Shown one piece after another: positions 35,271-48,332 of a DNA stretch of 64,000 nt. Under the pieces are notes generated by a model. That model had not been told where the DNA came from. It saw only the letters and a list, made by a program, of their open reading frames with translations, and searched no databases. Numbering within the stretch: the first letter of the stretch is position 1; each line of letters begins with the position of its first letter. The translations under genes and the position numbers were made by a program. Location: the NCBI GenBank assembly GCA_963556495.2, contig OY747705.1:23958501-24022500 (forward strand), written 5' to 3'. Source of the stretch: Valencia hispanica (taxonomy: Eukaryota > Chordata > Actinopteri > Cyprinodontiformes > Valenciidae).

Positions 35271-35560
35271 TCATGACTGTCCACCTAAACTGAAAGGCCA
35301 GCAAGAAGTGTGAGCTTTATGGAACAGTGGCAAGAAGAAATGTATTGAGGGGGGCACAGCAAACATGTGGAAAGTGGTGCACTGATCAGATGATAAAACT
35401 AACACATCACAAACACTGTTCCCCAAAGTAAAATATGGTGGTGGTAGTAGCATCATGCTGTGGGGATGCTTTTTCTTCAGCAAGGACAGAGATGATGGGA
35501 AATGCAGTCTGGTTAGAGTCGACAAAACACTTCTACCAGGTCAATGATCATAAACATGTA
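35271..35560 (+). repeat. Tc1-family fragment
   Basis: ATGGTGGTGGTAGTAGCATC and CTGTGGGGATGCTTTTTC (35436-35477) encode the Tc1 GGG-S-x-M-x-WGCF-like segment, here with indels. Upstream words (AGGCCAGCAAGAAGTGTGAG) fit the same repeat. Confidence 0.55.
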
Positions 35561-36954
35561 TTCCCACTTTACTATTCGTAATGAAAAAAGTGAATAATTG
35601 AAGAACTTGTGTAAGTGGGTCAAAATATAGATGCAGTATGCATGTCATGTGCCTTTGGTTTTGTTTTTAGTTTCTGTTGTACATGCGCTTCAATTTTGTT
35701 GTTTGTGGTTTGTGTAAGACTTTGAAGCACAAAAATAAATTATTTACTGCAGCCCCAGGTGTTTTACTATATCACTCAGGATGTACAGATACATCACAGG
35801 CCTGATTCACATGACAATTGGAACTCTATTGCTTCTTGCACCTTATCAGCTCATATTCCATACAAAACTAAAAACTTCAACCAACCTAATGCTAATGTGA
35901 AGTAGCAGCCAGAATTTAATGCACTTCAAGGTCAATTGCTGTGGTAAACACACATGTTAATACATGACATTCTGAAAGACGTAAAAGACCTCCCTAGATT
36001 CTGGATTTTATTAATGTCTCCCTTTGCCCGGCCCTGACTTTCTAGTTTCTTTCCAGCACTCGCTAATGAATTTTTGGAATGCTGCGCTCTGGTGCTGCAC
36101 ACCATCAGTACGTCCTTCTCCTTCCAGCTTTGTTCTTATAAACCTGTTTTTATTTGATTACAATCAGAGTTTCTCACGCATGTATAAGACAATATTCAAG
36201 AAATAAGAGAGAAGAAAACATCTTGTTGCAAGTTATTAATTGATTAGTTGATTTTTGTTCCCCTGATGAGGCCTGTTGGCTTAAGAGTTTGTGTCACTTC
36301 AGCATGGGAACACCCAAATTGTCAGTCAGCACACATTTACATGTTCAGATGCATGCATATACTAGCACACTCAGAGTAATATTTGCACTCTTCTTTTTAT
36401 ACCACTTTATTTCTTCTTTTCCTCCCGTTCTGTGACTGACATGCTCCCTCATTCTGTCCAGCACAAACTTTGTCACCATAGTTACAACTGCATTGATATT
36501 CTTTTCCCAGGAGACAGACAACATTGAAATAACAGCTCCCTTGACGACACAGCCATCTGTGTACTCACTTTCATGTCTGTTGTGTGTCAGGAGAGTTTAC
36601 CATGTAAGAGAAACTACTGAAGCTGTCAGGGTTACAATAATCCTGGCAAGTGTATTTGCTTTGTCAGCTCCTGACCATGAGTCTGCCCAGAGTCTGATGC
36701 ACTGGAAAATCCTGAAGACGTGGAGGTAGTAACTCAGTGCTGCAGCATCAGTAGATCTTCTGGGTCCACCTGGCAACTTTAGCTTCTCTGGGTTTGGCAT
36801 CATTCTGCAATATTACCTGGAGTAAAGGTTGTGAAACCCAATCAGATGGAAATAAAATTTAAATAGATGTATAGTGACTATATAAAACCAGTTCCTAGTT
36901 TAAAACTATCTGATGCAAAGATCTGAGTAGAGGAAAACTAAAAAAAATAATAAT
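35561..36954. other. no recognised feature
   Basis: No gene seen. The open frame 36493-36729 has no recognisable domain. Confidence 0.45.
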
Positions 36955-37830
36955 TCTGAGATTGTTTGGCTCTGACAGGGTAACATTGTAACGCTGACTG
37001 TATGTTTAGGGTCATTGTCCTCCCGGAGAGTGAACCTGCACCCAGATGCCAAGTCCCTCCAGTCCGCAAGGGGCCAATATTCTGTATGTTTAAGATGAAT
37101 CCCCACAACACAGCTGATTTAAATAGTTGAATTAACATTTCACGATGCCAGGAGATTGCTTATAACCCATTAATTTGATCATGATGGATGGCCCTAAACA
37201 AGCTACAATCATCTTACCATCTCTCAGCTGTTTTTTGTCCCTGTTGAGAACAAGCAACGCCACAGCATGATGCTGCCAACACCATGTGTTTAGGAGGGTG
37301 TTGAGGTTGAAGTGCATTTTTGCATAAACCAGAAAGTTTGATTTTGGTCTCATGTGACCAGACCACCTTCTTCCACATATTGCCTCTGTTCCCTACATAT
37401 TTGCAGTTTTGCTATAAGGTTACCATTTTCAAATGGTGAGTTGAAAAGTGCTCTGTGAAATGCTCAAAGCATGGGATACACCTCCCAGTCTTCAAAGAGA
37501 TGTATTTGAAATGTATTTATAGTGAGTTTAAACATTAAACATGGGTATACTCAATTTGCTAATAAGTAGACTTCCAGTAGCACTGGATTTTATTTACTGG
37601 TTCCTGAGTGAAGGTTGTAAAATACAAATCAAAACCAAAAAGATGTACCCTTTTCTTTATATTTTACAGTTATCCACTGTTATATCTTTAACTATCACAT
37701 GCAGTCCAATAAAATGACTGTGACATGATATTTTTTGTAAAACTTCAAAAAGTGTTACCACTTTTGTTGAACCTGGAAAAGATATTGGTGGAAAAAAAAC
37801 CCCAGAAGAACAGATTAATAAAATGGTGAT
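36955..37830 (-). mobile_element. degenerate Tc1-like element
   Basis: On the minus strand the order is a region near 37255-37353 with the CATGATGCTGCC-type complement of the GGGS-M-WG segment, then the residues EDNDPKHT at 36999-37022, which is the second catalytic aspartate region of Tc1 transposases. The flank 37400-37600 carries further motifs of the same teleost repeat (complement of GAAATGCTCAAAGCATGGGA). Frames are broken and the ends are unclear. Confidence 0.65.
36999..37353 (-). pseudogene. Tc1 transposase fragment with DNDPKHT motif
   Basis: Two overlapping minus-strand frames hold the remains: 37132-37353 (MRPKSNFLVYAKMH...) and 36906-37106, containing LREDNDPKHT. In Tc1/mariner enzymes the D in this motif is one of the three acidic residues that cut DNA. 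The two parts are in different frames with about 50 bp of unaligned sequence between them, so the gene is dead. Confidence 0.62.
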
Positions 37831-38609
37831 CATTCAGCAGCTGTTTCAATGGAATATTTAAAAAAAGTTTAACAAAACAAAATGAAGTGTCCAAGACTGG
37901 TTAGAAAACACAATGATCTCAGATGGAGGGATAGGAGAGTCACAAGGTTAAGCTTAGAAATAGGTTCCTGTTATCCGAGTGGAAAGGTTATTGGAGTTTT
38001 TACATGTAATGTGCACACTATTGGCATATATGACTGGGAAAACATAATTGTATTAATTACAACCCAGAATTTTGATATGGACTTCAATCAGTTGTGCAGC
38101 TGCATCAGCCTTAAACTGCTTCACAAATCAGTCGATTATACAGATGCCGATGTCCTCTCAGTCATAATTTTCAATGCAGGGTTTCTTTGATAATTCATAT
38201 AGACACAGATCAGCCTGGTTTAGATGTAAAACAAAATATATATCTGCTGAAGCTTAAGAAAAGAGGGACATCTGATGTACCTCTGGTTTAGTGTAAGAGA
38301 ACTTTACAATGATTGACAACTTGGCCTTGCTTGCTAGGCCAGTCAGAGGAGGCGTGGGACTGTGGAGAGTGTGAGTGAGGACGTTAACCCCTAGTGTCTA
38401 AGACAGCTGTGGAGTTTTTCTGGCCTGCTGGCGGCTGAACGCTATAATTTTTTTTCTAACGAGGGTTTACCTCTGATTTTAATGGTTGCTGTAAATTTAT
38501 AGCATGCTAGTACTGGAGAACACGAAAGGGGGATGATATTTAGAAGGTCTCTCTGTTTCTTCACCTTCTCTGGTATATATTCATTCTATTCTTCCTGCAT
38601 TTCTCATGC
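37831..38609. other. no recognised feature
   Basis: Contains the frame 37882-38190 (MKCPRLVRKHND...), whose start is weakly reminiscent of Tc1 N-terminal helix-turn-helix regions but not enough to assign. Confidence 0.4.
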
Positions 38610-39075
38610 AGCCATATTGGAGAAAGAAAGGTGAATCAAACCAAGACCTTGTTTCCTCTGTGGGAGCCCTCTGCCCTGGGAGCGGTGGTCGGCTGTGGCT
38701 GCCTGGGTGCTCTCCAGGTGGAGCTTGGGTGGAGGTGGGGGTCTTGGCCTTGCCTCCACTGGGTGCCCTGTGTCGGTGCCTCGGCTGCTGCTGTTAGTTT
38801 ACCGCTGCTGGGGCAGATGGTTCCTCTGATGGCGTTTCCTTGCATGGTTCATCTACACTCGGCCAAATGTCCTTTTTTACTTTTTCTTTTAACTGTGTGT
38901 GTGCATGGGAGATGGGTTGGGGGGAGGGGGGAATAACTGTGACCATTCTTTTAAATCTGTGGAGGAGGGAAGGGAAGGTGGTTTTATGTGGGGTCATTTT
39001 AATCTGTAAAGCACTTTGTGATGCAACTTGTTGTATGAAAAGCGCTTTATAAATAAAGTTTGATTTGATTTGATC
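38610..39075 (+). repeat. LINE 3' untranslated region
   Basis: The last part, AAGCACTTTGTGATGCAAC, then AAAAGCGCTTTATAAATAAA and TTTGATTTGATTTGAT (about 39007-39075), is the standard 3' end of L2/Rex-type LINEs, with a pentameric tail. The preceding G-rich region (38650-38990) is the non-coding 3' region. No reverse-transcriptase part remains. Confidence 0.75.
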
Positions 39076-39225
39076 AGTGTTTTCCAATGGCAATAAGGTA
39101 CAGAACTCGCTCTGCACTAAATTACTGACCTGACAAAACTTCAAGCTGGCTGTAAACATCACAGATACTGGAGAAAATCAGCTGACACTCAAATGGCTAT
39201 GTGTAGCATTCAACTCCATACATGT

Positions 39226-39480
39226 TATAGAGCGACTGTGGCTCTGGAGTGAGGAGTTCGTCTTGTAACCGGAGGGTTGCCGGTTCTACCACCCGCTCCA
39301 TCCGTCTCAGTAGTTGTGTCCTTGGGCAAGACACTTTACCCTTCTGCCTACTGGTGGTGGTAGCTTGCCATTACCATTGTGTGAATGTGTGCATGAATTG
39401 GTGAATGTAGTGTGAAGCGCTTTGAGGTCCTCAAGGACTAAATAAAGCGCTATACAAGTACAGGCCATTTACCATTTACC
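39226..39480 (+). repeat. tRNA-type SINE
   Basis: It starts with a tRNA-like region (AGCGACTGTGGCTCTGGAG, and a B-box-like GGGTTGCCGGTTCTACC), continues with CTTGGGCAAGACACTT, and ends in a GCGCTATACAAGTACAGGCC tail with CATTTAC repeats. The central motif is shared with the antisense copy at 52556-52760. SINEs of this type are transcribed by RNA polymerase III and copied by a partner LINE. Confidence 0.78.
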
Positions 39481-39536
39481 ATATGAGATAGAAGTTGGAG
39501 CAGTCTGGAGGGAATGCATGCTGCATTTAGGTTCAG

Positions 39537-39602
39537 CTGGTAAGCTAGGTTGTATAAATATTAAAACAACTGGTAAGCTAGGTTGTATAAATATCAAAAC
39601 AA
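39537..39602. repeat. 33 bp tandem duplication
   Basis: Two adjacent 33 bp copies begin CTGGTAAGCTAGGTTG and differ at one position (TATTA versus TATCA). Confidence 0.9.
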
Positions 39603-40669
39603 CTCCTAAGACATTAAGACATGTTTTATTCTGAAATATGGGCTTTTTTTTTTTACATTTCGACCCAATAACATTGACCATTTTCAAGTGGTTACATTGT
39701 TGTAAAATCTGTCTATCCTGGCAGTGGCTAGGCCTGATTATATTTCTTTATTCATGAAAAAGAATATCATGAAGAGAAAATCCAACCAATCTGTGCTTTG
39801 CACTCAGAAAAAAAAGTTTAAATAAAATCATATAAATTTTAGTAAAGACTACTTGTATACCACTTTAGCTAACAAAAACCTCCAAAAAACATACGTTTAT
39901 TTATTTTTCTTGAATGAAATGTACCAAAAACCTACCGAATCCTGATTAAAATGACTGAATACCTACTAGTTCACTTGCAGTAAGAGAAAACCAAGTTTTG
40001 CTTTAGTCTAGTCTGACTGAATTCGGACTGTTGAAATGCACGTATACACCTTAGTCGAGCTAACGCACCCACATAATGCAGTTTAAAAAATGAATTTCTC
40101 TGCATGTAAACGACATTTCAGATTAGTTGAGCAATTCGCAGCCTGAGCACTCCAGTGACGAGACCGCAGAAGCGAGAATAACAATACAGGAGCGAGCAGC
40201 AGCAACTAGCGTCAAACAGTACAGTATTTACTAAAGGTACTGTGCTGCAGCGTTGTTGTCATCCATTCCTTCGCTCATTGTGCATACCCTGCTTTTACTC
40301 TGTCTGCTTCACCTCTGTTAGCATTTGTTTACTAACTGTTTGACACTCTAGGCCAACGCAAAAGGGTGCACATTGCCACCTAGCGTTGCGGAGTTGAACG
40401 CAGTTTATTCAGTAATTGGATTTTCTGAGTGAGATGTAGTGCTGCCACGATTCGTCAAATCTTCACAACGATGTCGATGAACAAAATTGTCAACGATGAA
40501 TGTAGGCGACATCATCGTTAATTTTTTTGTTTAAGCTTTGTTTTTCTTTTAAAAATGTCATTGTTCCTCTTACTGCTTTGTCTGCCTTTCTTCCCCTGAC
40601 GCACATGTGTAGTCGTGGCGATCAGGGTGTTGTGCCGCAGATAGGTAGGATTTGGCTATGAATAAATAT

Positions 40670-42060
<1,391 letters not shown>

Positions 42061-42259
42061 CAATAATTTATTTTAATTTACATAACTTTTCACTTCACAT
42101 TCAATTTAGCAGCGTTATGTTACATTAATTTTGAAATACTATCAACCCTATAGCATACAGAGGTCCAATTCTTACCACAAACCATCTTTCAATTGCAAAT
42201 ATTACATTCAGGCTTACATATTGTGACCGTTTAGGATATACACCGAACATTTCAAACAA

Positions 42260-42830
42260 CTTCTGAAATAGAAAACACAGTAAGTCTTTGGAGAAAATTA
42301 TAAAAATTCATTGGAGACAAACATCTGCTGAAATACTTGACGAGGATATTTGTGCTTTTACAATGTCGATAATGTTTGATTTGCCGGATTTTAAGCCGCA
42401 ATCGTTGTGAGTTACGCCGAGAAACACAGTTACCAGATCTGTGCATGCTGCCGCAGCGGCTGATCAGTTTGTGGCAGACCATCACTTTTTGGCACAACAC
42501 CTGCTATCATAAATATTGTGAGCAAAGGAACTGGAATATCCAAAGGTGGGCGTCCAGCTCCCGTGCTTGGTGGTTGAACATCATGGACACCTGCTCGGAG
42601 CTCAACCCCTCTCAAATTATTAATTACTTCGTCATGGATGTCAACATCTTGCAGTGCACTTATGCACCCCAGTGTCTCAATGAAGTTCTCTATTGCTGCC
42701 AAAACACAATCTGATAACGACTCTCAATTTCGTCAGCAAAAGACAGGATAGACTCTCTGAGTTCTTGTAAGTAATCCAGATAACCTGCTCGACTTGCCGC
42801 CCTGACTTCTGTAAAAAAAAAATCCATTTA
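42260..42830 (-). pseudogene. degenerate integrase-type transposon gene, N-terminal region
   Basis: On the minus strand the sequence from about 42820 reads AGYLDYLQELRESILSFADE and, after a break, STGAGRPPLDIPVPLLTIF (42430-42702 frame). A helix-rich start followed by a GRP-x-x-x-IP linker and a helix-turn-helix is characteristic, as I recall it, of a multicopy teleost gene with an RNase H-like integrase core. At least two frameshifts and stops follow, and the catalytic core is absent. Assignment is tentative. Confidence 0.42.
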
Positions 42831-43300
42831 TTTTGTGGAATATTGATTTATTACAGTATTTATTTATTTATTTTGGTATTTATTTATTTATTTAATTATG
42901 AATTAAACGGCATTCCATACATGGCTGGCTTATTTGTTTCTGTGTATGGCAGGTGCCCAAGATTCCGTTGGTTACATGGACACAAAAAAATGAAAATTTA
43001 GGTTTTTGTGAAACAGCTGCTTATTATTTTATTATTACATTAAAAATAAAATACTTATTTTTCGATTTACTTTTTAGATTTTAGATGGCTGTGGGCAGGA
43101 AGGCTCTTCTGTAGCAATCTGTATTACAGCTTCTGACTGAAGATGGTGTTGTATTACTTGTATTGATAGCTGTAACATTAACGGCACACGTCATGTGTCT
43201 ACTGTAACGCTAATGTTTTATTTTATAATTAATTCATAAATGTTGAATAAGTTATCTTAATAGTCAGTATTTTCGATTGCACATAATACTTGTGTAATGT
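42831..43300. other. AT-rich filler in the hAT element
   Basis: TATTTATTTATTT-type low-complexity sequence around 42855-42895. No gene is seen. Confidence 0.55.
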
Positions 43301-43504
43301 TTGTGGCAGCCCTAGTGACATGTAAATTGGTATGAAGGCTCGTATTCTGGCTAAGCTTTTAGCTTGTTTTTGCCAAAAATTTTTATTTAGAAGTGCATGT
43401 AAACGTACTGAGTAACTTTTGCGCACCATTACACCCCTACCTCTGCTACCCTGAAATAAAATTCTGTGCAAATAACTACCTTCATAAGTCACCTAACCTG
43501 TAAA

Positions 43505-43660
43505 TAGAAATCACCTGTCAGTAATTTAATCTTGCCATAGATACAGCTGTTTTTTGTCAGTCTCAGAGGTTTGTTAGATAACAGTAAACAGGTCAGGGAT
43601 AATGTTGTGAAGAAGTTTAAAACAGGGTTTAGTTACTGAATAATTTTCCAACTTTTTTTA
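43505..43660. repeat. Tc1-family fragment near the host exon
   Basis: GTCTCAGAGGTTTGTTAGA, then AACAGGTCAGGGATAATGTTG and GTGAAGAAGTTTAAAACAGG, match the order of a common teleost Tc1-type repeat. It ends about 120 bp before the exon at 43781. Confidence 0.6.
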
Positions 43661-43780
43661 CGTGTCATTAAGTGCTGTTCAATCCATCCATCCTCTTGAG
43701 TAAAAAGTAGATAAACCTAAATCTGTAAATGCTGAAACCCTAGAGCCACATTTTCTTTTCTTTGATCATTTTGTCTGCAG

Positions 43781-43927
43781 GTATTGTTTGCATTGAACCA
43801 GACGCTGCTGCAGCATGAAGGTGTCCGAGCGGGCAGCCTGCAAGGATCCTACACTACAGAAGATCTCATCACACACTACAATTGTGGGGATCTTAACTCT
43901 ATCATCTTCAACCATGACACCTCACAG
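43781..43927 (+). CDS. trabd2a: exon of a TIKI/TraB-family Wnt metalloprotease (TRABD2A-like)
   Basis: The exon follows a pyrimidine-rich acceptor (TTTTGTCTGCAG) and ends at CACAG before GTTTGT. It has 147 bases, 49 codons, phase 0 at both ends. The translation begins [19 protein letters not shown] and continues with [20 protein letters not shown], which I recognise as the middle of the TIKI catalytic domain. TIKI proteins are membrane-bound extracellular metalloproteases that trim the N-terminus of Wnt ligands and so inhibit Wnt signalling. NQT at residues 6-8 is a possible glycosylation site. Residues such as QHE, NHDTSQ and the following exon's SYFRQELI fit TRABD2A better than TRABD2B. The next exon is at 55023; earlier exons were not found in this window. 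Confidence 0.85.
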
Positions 43928-44833
43928 GTTTGTTAATTAATCTGAAGCTACTCTATCAAGATACAGCATTATGTGTTGCTTGTTCATTTCTTTTGAAACA
44001 AGAACAACTGAAATCAATTAAATGTTCTGGGTTTTCTGGAGTTTCACTACAGAACATAAAAAAACACCTGTTCAACACAATACAAATGTTCTGATGCCAT
44101 TATTTTATCTTTCCAAAACACACAAAATTAGATATTATCTTCCACATTTTACCACTTACAAAGCTGTAAGCTGTCCAACAACACTTGTGCTCCAACAAGA
44201 CCTTTCTTCTAAATGTGTAAAGGTTTTGGCAAAAAATCACGTTGATAACAAAGTACTTTATTTCTAAGACCGAAGTGGACTGTATTCCCCTGATTACTGC
44301 TCATCCAGAAACCAAGAAGCCGCCATCATAACATACATCATCAGTAAACCTCTAAATTTGTAATATTCTGCAGATGCTTGGCAAAGCTTATTTAGTTTTA
44401 TGCTGTGAGGCAGTGTTTCCACCAAGTTGAACATCAGCAAAGACTTCTGTTGAAATGTTGCATGTCAATGTTAATCATCTTATTTAGTGAAAAACTTGTC
44501 ATTGGTTCTGTACTTTGTACTCTAGGCTCTGTTTTCCAACCCCAGATAATTATTTTCATACCCACTTCTCTACAGAAAGTAATACTATTTGCTGTAGTTT
44601 GCCTACAGAGGCTGGTTTTGCTATTTTTAGTGGTTGCAAGGATCAGCAAAGATTTTTTTTATTTTTTATTGTGCATAAATATTAGGTGGAAACTGGATTA
44701 TTGGTAAATAATCCTATAAACTGGTTATCTTGTTTACAGATAATGATCAGGCAATCTTACACAACTATACTGAAGTGATTTGAGCAGCTAATATCAGATT
44801 AGGAATACCTAACCAGAATTATGACTATCCTCT
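43928..44833 (+). other. intron sequence, no recognised repeat
   Basis: First part of the intron between the two TIKI-like exons. AT-rich, with no supported coding or repeat feature. Confidence 0.55.
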
Positions 44834-44837
44834 TTAA

Positions 44838-46224
44838 AGTGGACCTGGCATGAAATTCCCGTGACGTTTGGGCCCTTTTTAGTCACACTTTAAGTACCTT
44901 AATACTGTATCAAAGAATCGTTTGACATAATTCAGCCTTGTTGTAGTATTGCAGCCCCTACTAGGTGGCCCTTCTGTTAGCATTAGCATAGAACGACCGA
45001 GTTTTGGTGGGCGGGGCCCAAGCCATGCGACTCTATTGTCAACTGAGTCTCTAACGTCCACATCTGATGAAACATTGACAGACATGCATTTGCGCACCAC
45101 AAATTGCCCAAATTCCAATATTATGTATGAAATATAATTAGGTTTAGGCCTAATTATATTGTGTGTTGAACAATAATCTGTTTACAAATTACAGGCCTAA
45201 TAAAATATTGGATCATCCATCCACACATCCATCCGTCCTTATTACGTCTCTAGCTTCACCACAACAGTAATGGCTCAGTTATCGGCTACTGTAATGGCAA
45301 CTGCAATTTGATCTGGAATCTGATCCGGACGGCGAGGCACCTGAGGAGGTACCAGAAAGGTAGAGGATGTCTTCCACATGTGATCCAGACAGACGTGCTG
45401 TGCACGGAGGGGAGAGGCTGTGTGTGTGTGTATGTTTGTGCGAGAGAGACGTGAGTGACAGAGAGACGAAGAGAGAGTAGGGAATGAATAGTGTTTTAAA
45501 TAGCGTAAAAAAGAAAAACGAAACGCAATGTGTGACGGTCGGTGTTGATTTTGTGGCGGTCGGAGTTTAATCTGTGGCGCACCGCCAGATTCGTCTATAT
45601 ATGTGGGAAACACTGGTATGTAACAGCTGAAGGACATTATTGCGGAAAGATACTTAGCCTACTTGTATATGGATATTTGCTGGTTCACAGAGAGTTGGTA
45701 TTGATTCTGGTAAAAGTTTAAGACGATCAGCGAATCCACTGCTGTATTGTCCCAAGTTAATATTCGTCAGAGAAATGTTTGCCACAAACGACCACGCACT
45801 TCGGGACTCGGTAGGGTACATTCCCTGCATAAAAAAAGTCCATCCACAAGCTTTTCAGTGGCTCGGAATTGGGGAGGACAGTGTCGATGCGGTCTGGACT
45901 CCATGCTGTTGGTTTGTTGTTTGCCTTTTACCGTAGCTCTCATTGTTTAGGTTGTAATACTGTACGCTCCGTGGGGGGAGGGACTTGGAGAGTGTAGTTC
46001 AGAGAAGGGGGTAATTGGCTGGAACTCAATGACTTCATATGCCGAAACGTGTGGTCATATGCCGAACTGCAAAACAGCTAATTTCACTATGTAGGCAGAC
46101 ATACCCGGGGACAAAGGAAACACTAATCAGTCATTTTAACTACTTAGGGGACATAGGCAGGCTGGGGAAACTAAAAAATATGACCAAAAAACTCAAAAAA
46201 TGCTAATTTCATGCCAGGGGCACT
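44838..46224. mobile_element. TTAA-type DNA transposon (Kolobok-like), 1.4 kb
   Basis: The ends AGTGGACCTGGCATGAAATT (44838-44857) and the complement of the right end AGTGCCCCTGGCATGAAATT (46205-46224) agree at 18 of 20 bases. The flank is TTAA at 44834-44837 and TCAA at 46225-46228, so the duplication was probably TTAA with one later change. No transposase is recognisable. Near 45601-45617, TATATGTGGGAAACACTG looks like the terminus of a further element inserted inside. Confidence 0.78.
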
Positions 46225-46664
46225 TCAAGTGTTTAATATATCACTTGCACCAGCTATTTTCAATTTAAAAATGTAAGGTGGACATATCATGCATTTAAAT
46301 TCTTCCTTTTTACATCCAAACCATTTAGTTGTGGTCTATATATAGTGGAACTGCAGTTATTAGGTCAGAATTTTTTATTACAGTAGTTCTATAGGCTCCT
46401 CTTCTACCCCTGTTCAGAGGTGTCTGAACAGGGTTTGCAGAATTACTCGATTTGGTGTGTTCCCTTTAAATGTGTAGGATGTGCTGCATGCCACGCCCCC
46501 CTCCAGGTCGCTGAACCTTCCACTCCACCCCATTCAGCTATTTTTGCAGTTGATAGAGAACCGGCAACCTAGCACTGCAGAAACGTTTTATTCGTAAATG
46601 ACCCAAAACCTCGTTTAAAAATACTAATGTGCGTTAGCAATTTCAAAGTAGCATATGAACCTGT

Positions 46665-46853
46665 TGTCAGGAGTGTGCAGTGTGGAGCATGGACCCAAAC
46701 GCAGACGCTGGTAGAAGGTGCAAGGGTATTTATTAGGGTGCTGGTTGAAGTGGTGCTGCTGGTGGCGGAGGTGATAATGATGATGATGGTGGTAACGGCA
46801 GGAACGGAGAGGCAGGACATTCGGACGATCAGGATGGGTAACAGCAGGATAAC
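46665..46853 (-). repeat. 3' LTR, shortened
   Basis: It matches the R/U5 side of the LTR at 48819-49145 (for example CATGGACCCAAACGCAGACG), including the polyadenylation region. The U3 part is missing, and the sequence starts directly after the purine tract on the minus strand. It is about 190 bp against 327 bp for the other copy. Confidence 0.78.
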
Positions 46854-46966
46854 ACCCCCTTTAAAGGTGGATTCCAGATGCCAAGGAGAGGAAAAAAAAA
46901 GGAAGCACCCTTGCCAGGGTGGGTGGAGGGAGCCCACGGAAGGAGGACCTGAGTGTCTGTGGGTAC

Positions 46967-47705
46967 TAGGGATGGGAATTCAATTAAACTGTCTTCATCG
47001 ATCATCGGGAGAATTAACGATTGATTTTCGATTAATCATTTATATTTTTATATTAAAATTCAGTGTTCATAGGCTATATTAAAATGCAGTGAGAATAGAA
47101 AAATAGCATGTTTCCTCATTGAGATCTTCCTTACAAGTGGGACACCTCTTGTGGAAGTTAAATTGAATTAATTAATGGTAGTTGCACAAAGAAAAAATGC
47201 GCTATAAGCAGTGGAGCCGACAGCTAGAAGACGTTACTCATTAACACAACTGACGCTCATATTTTTTTTCTTCTCCAAAATAGTTTTTTTTTAAAAGTCA
47301 TGTTAAACAATAACTTAGTAAAAAATATATAGTACTAATAGGTCTTATAGTTTTGTGTTACATTTGGCAAAAAGAGTCGAGAAAGAGGATGAGAGAGATC
47401 AGCGTACCTAACAATAAATTAGGCTCATTAACAGAGTAAAAAAGACAAAAACAAAAGAAACTGTAACTTATACACAACTTTAGCTCCAGTCTACTGATTT
47501 ATGTTGAGAAAGATGAGCATGTTAACATGCGCTGGGGTCAGAAGCGAAAGCAGCCTGGTGAGCAGACTGACAGTCATCAGGCTGCTTTCACGTCTGACCT
47601 GCAGCACCGAGATCACCTGCTGTGAGGGGACAGACGTCGCTGTGATACACATATCTCCGTGGTAACTTGCCAAGCCTCTGGAATCTTGTTTCATTCATTT
47701 TCCAC
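46967..47705 (-). mobile_element. hAT transposon 3' fragment inside the LTR element
   Basis: TAGGGATGGGAATTCAATT at 46967 looks like a hAT terminus. The minus-strand frame 47491-47694 ends in ITATSVPSQQVISVLQ and TPAHVNMLIFLNIN, matching the C-terminal dimerisation region of hAT transposases. The 5' part is missing: LTR-element sequence resumes near 47705. Confidence 0.72.
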
Positions 47706-48009
47706 CAGTCTGTAGGGCGTCCCCTGGCTAGACGACGGTCTGGCGGACGCCCCGCTGATCCTTCTATGAGGACCTGGAGATCTGGCAAACAGCTGGATGG
47801 AAGTCCCGTTGCCGGGCTGAGTTCTGGCGGACCCGGTGGTCCTCTTCTGAGGACCAGGCAGCCGCTGAGGAGCTTGACTGGTCAGGGGCAATGAAGAGGC
47901 CTGGCCGGTCGAGGTCGGTGGCGACGAAGAGGCCTGGCCGGCTGAGAAGAATCTGGCGGCACGGAGGCCGGCTGAGAAGAGTCTGGCGGCGCGGAGGCCG
48001 GTTGAGAAG
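47706..48009 (-). repeat. internal GC-rich region of the LTR element with 30 bp repeats
   Basis: GC-rich coding-like sequence. Copies of a 30 bp unit (GGCTGAGAAGA-TCTGGCGGC type) occupy about 47940-48000. No conserved domain is recognised. Confidence 0.6.
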
Positions 48010-48332
48010 GCAAAGCATGGCAATTTTTTGGTATAGCAGACTTTCAACAACAAGGTAATTCAAGGTGCTTTACATGATTAAGTGGTAAAATAAAAATAGC
48101 ATTAAAACACAGACAAAGCATTTAAATTAAAAACAGCAATAAAGCAAGAAGCACACACAGATTCATCAAAGCATTACAAAGTATATAATGTAAAAAGAGC
48201 AGTAAAACAAGAAGAATACACAAAACATGATACGAAAGCATTACTCAAAGGCAACTCTAAACAGATACGTTTTTAGTTGTGATTTAAAAGAAGTTTTCTG
48301 GAAGTTTGTTCCAGATTAGAGAAGCATCAGAG
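48010..48332 (-). mobile_element. LINE 3' fragment inserted in the LTR element
   Basis: GAGAAG flanks the fragment at 48004-48009 and 48333-48338. The minus strand reads SLIWNKLPENFF and then FKSQLKTYLFRVAFE, the common C-terminus of L2-type LINE proteins, followed by a 3' region whose end (complement of AATTCAAGGTGCTTTACATG) matches the LINE tail at 53337-53395. The insertion interrupts the 30 bp repeat array. Confidence 0.82.

Noticed and set aside
37882..38190. Possible Tc1 transposase N-terminus (MKCPRLVRKHND)
   Set aside because: The similarity is short and the rest of the frame shows no helix-turn-helix pattern or inverted repeat ends.
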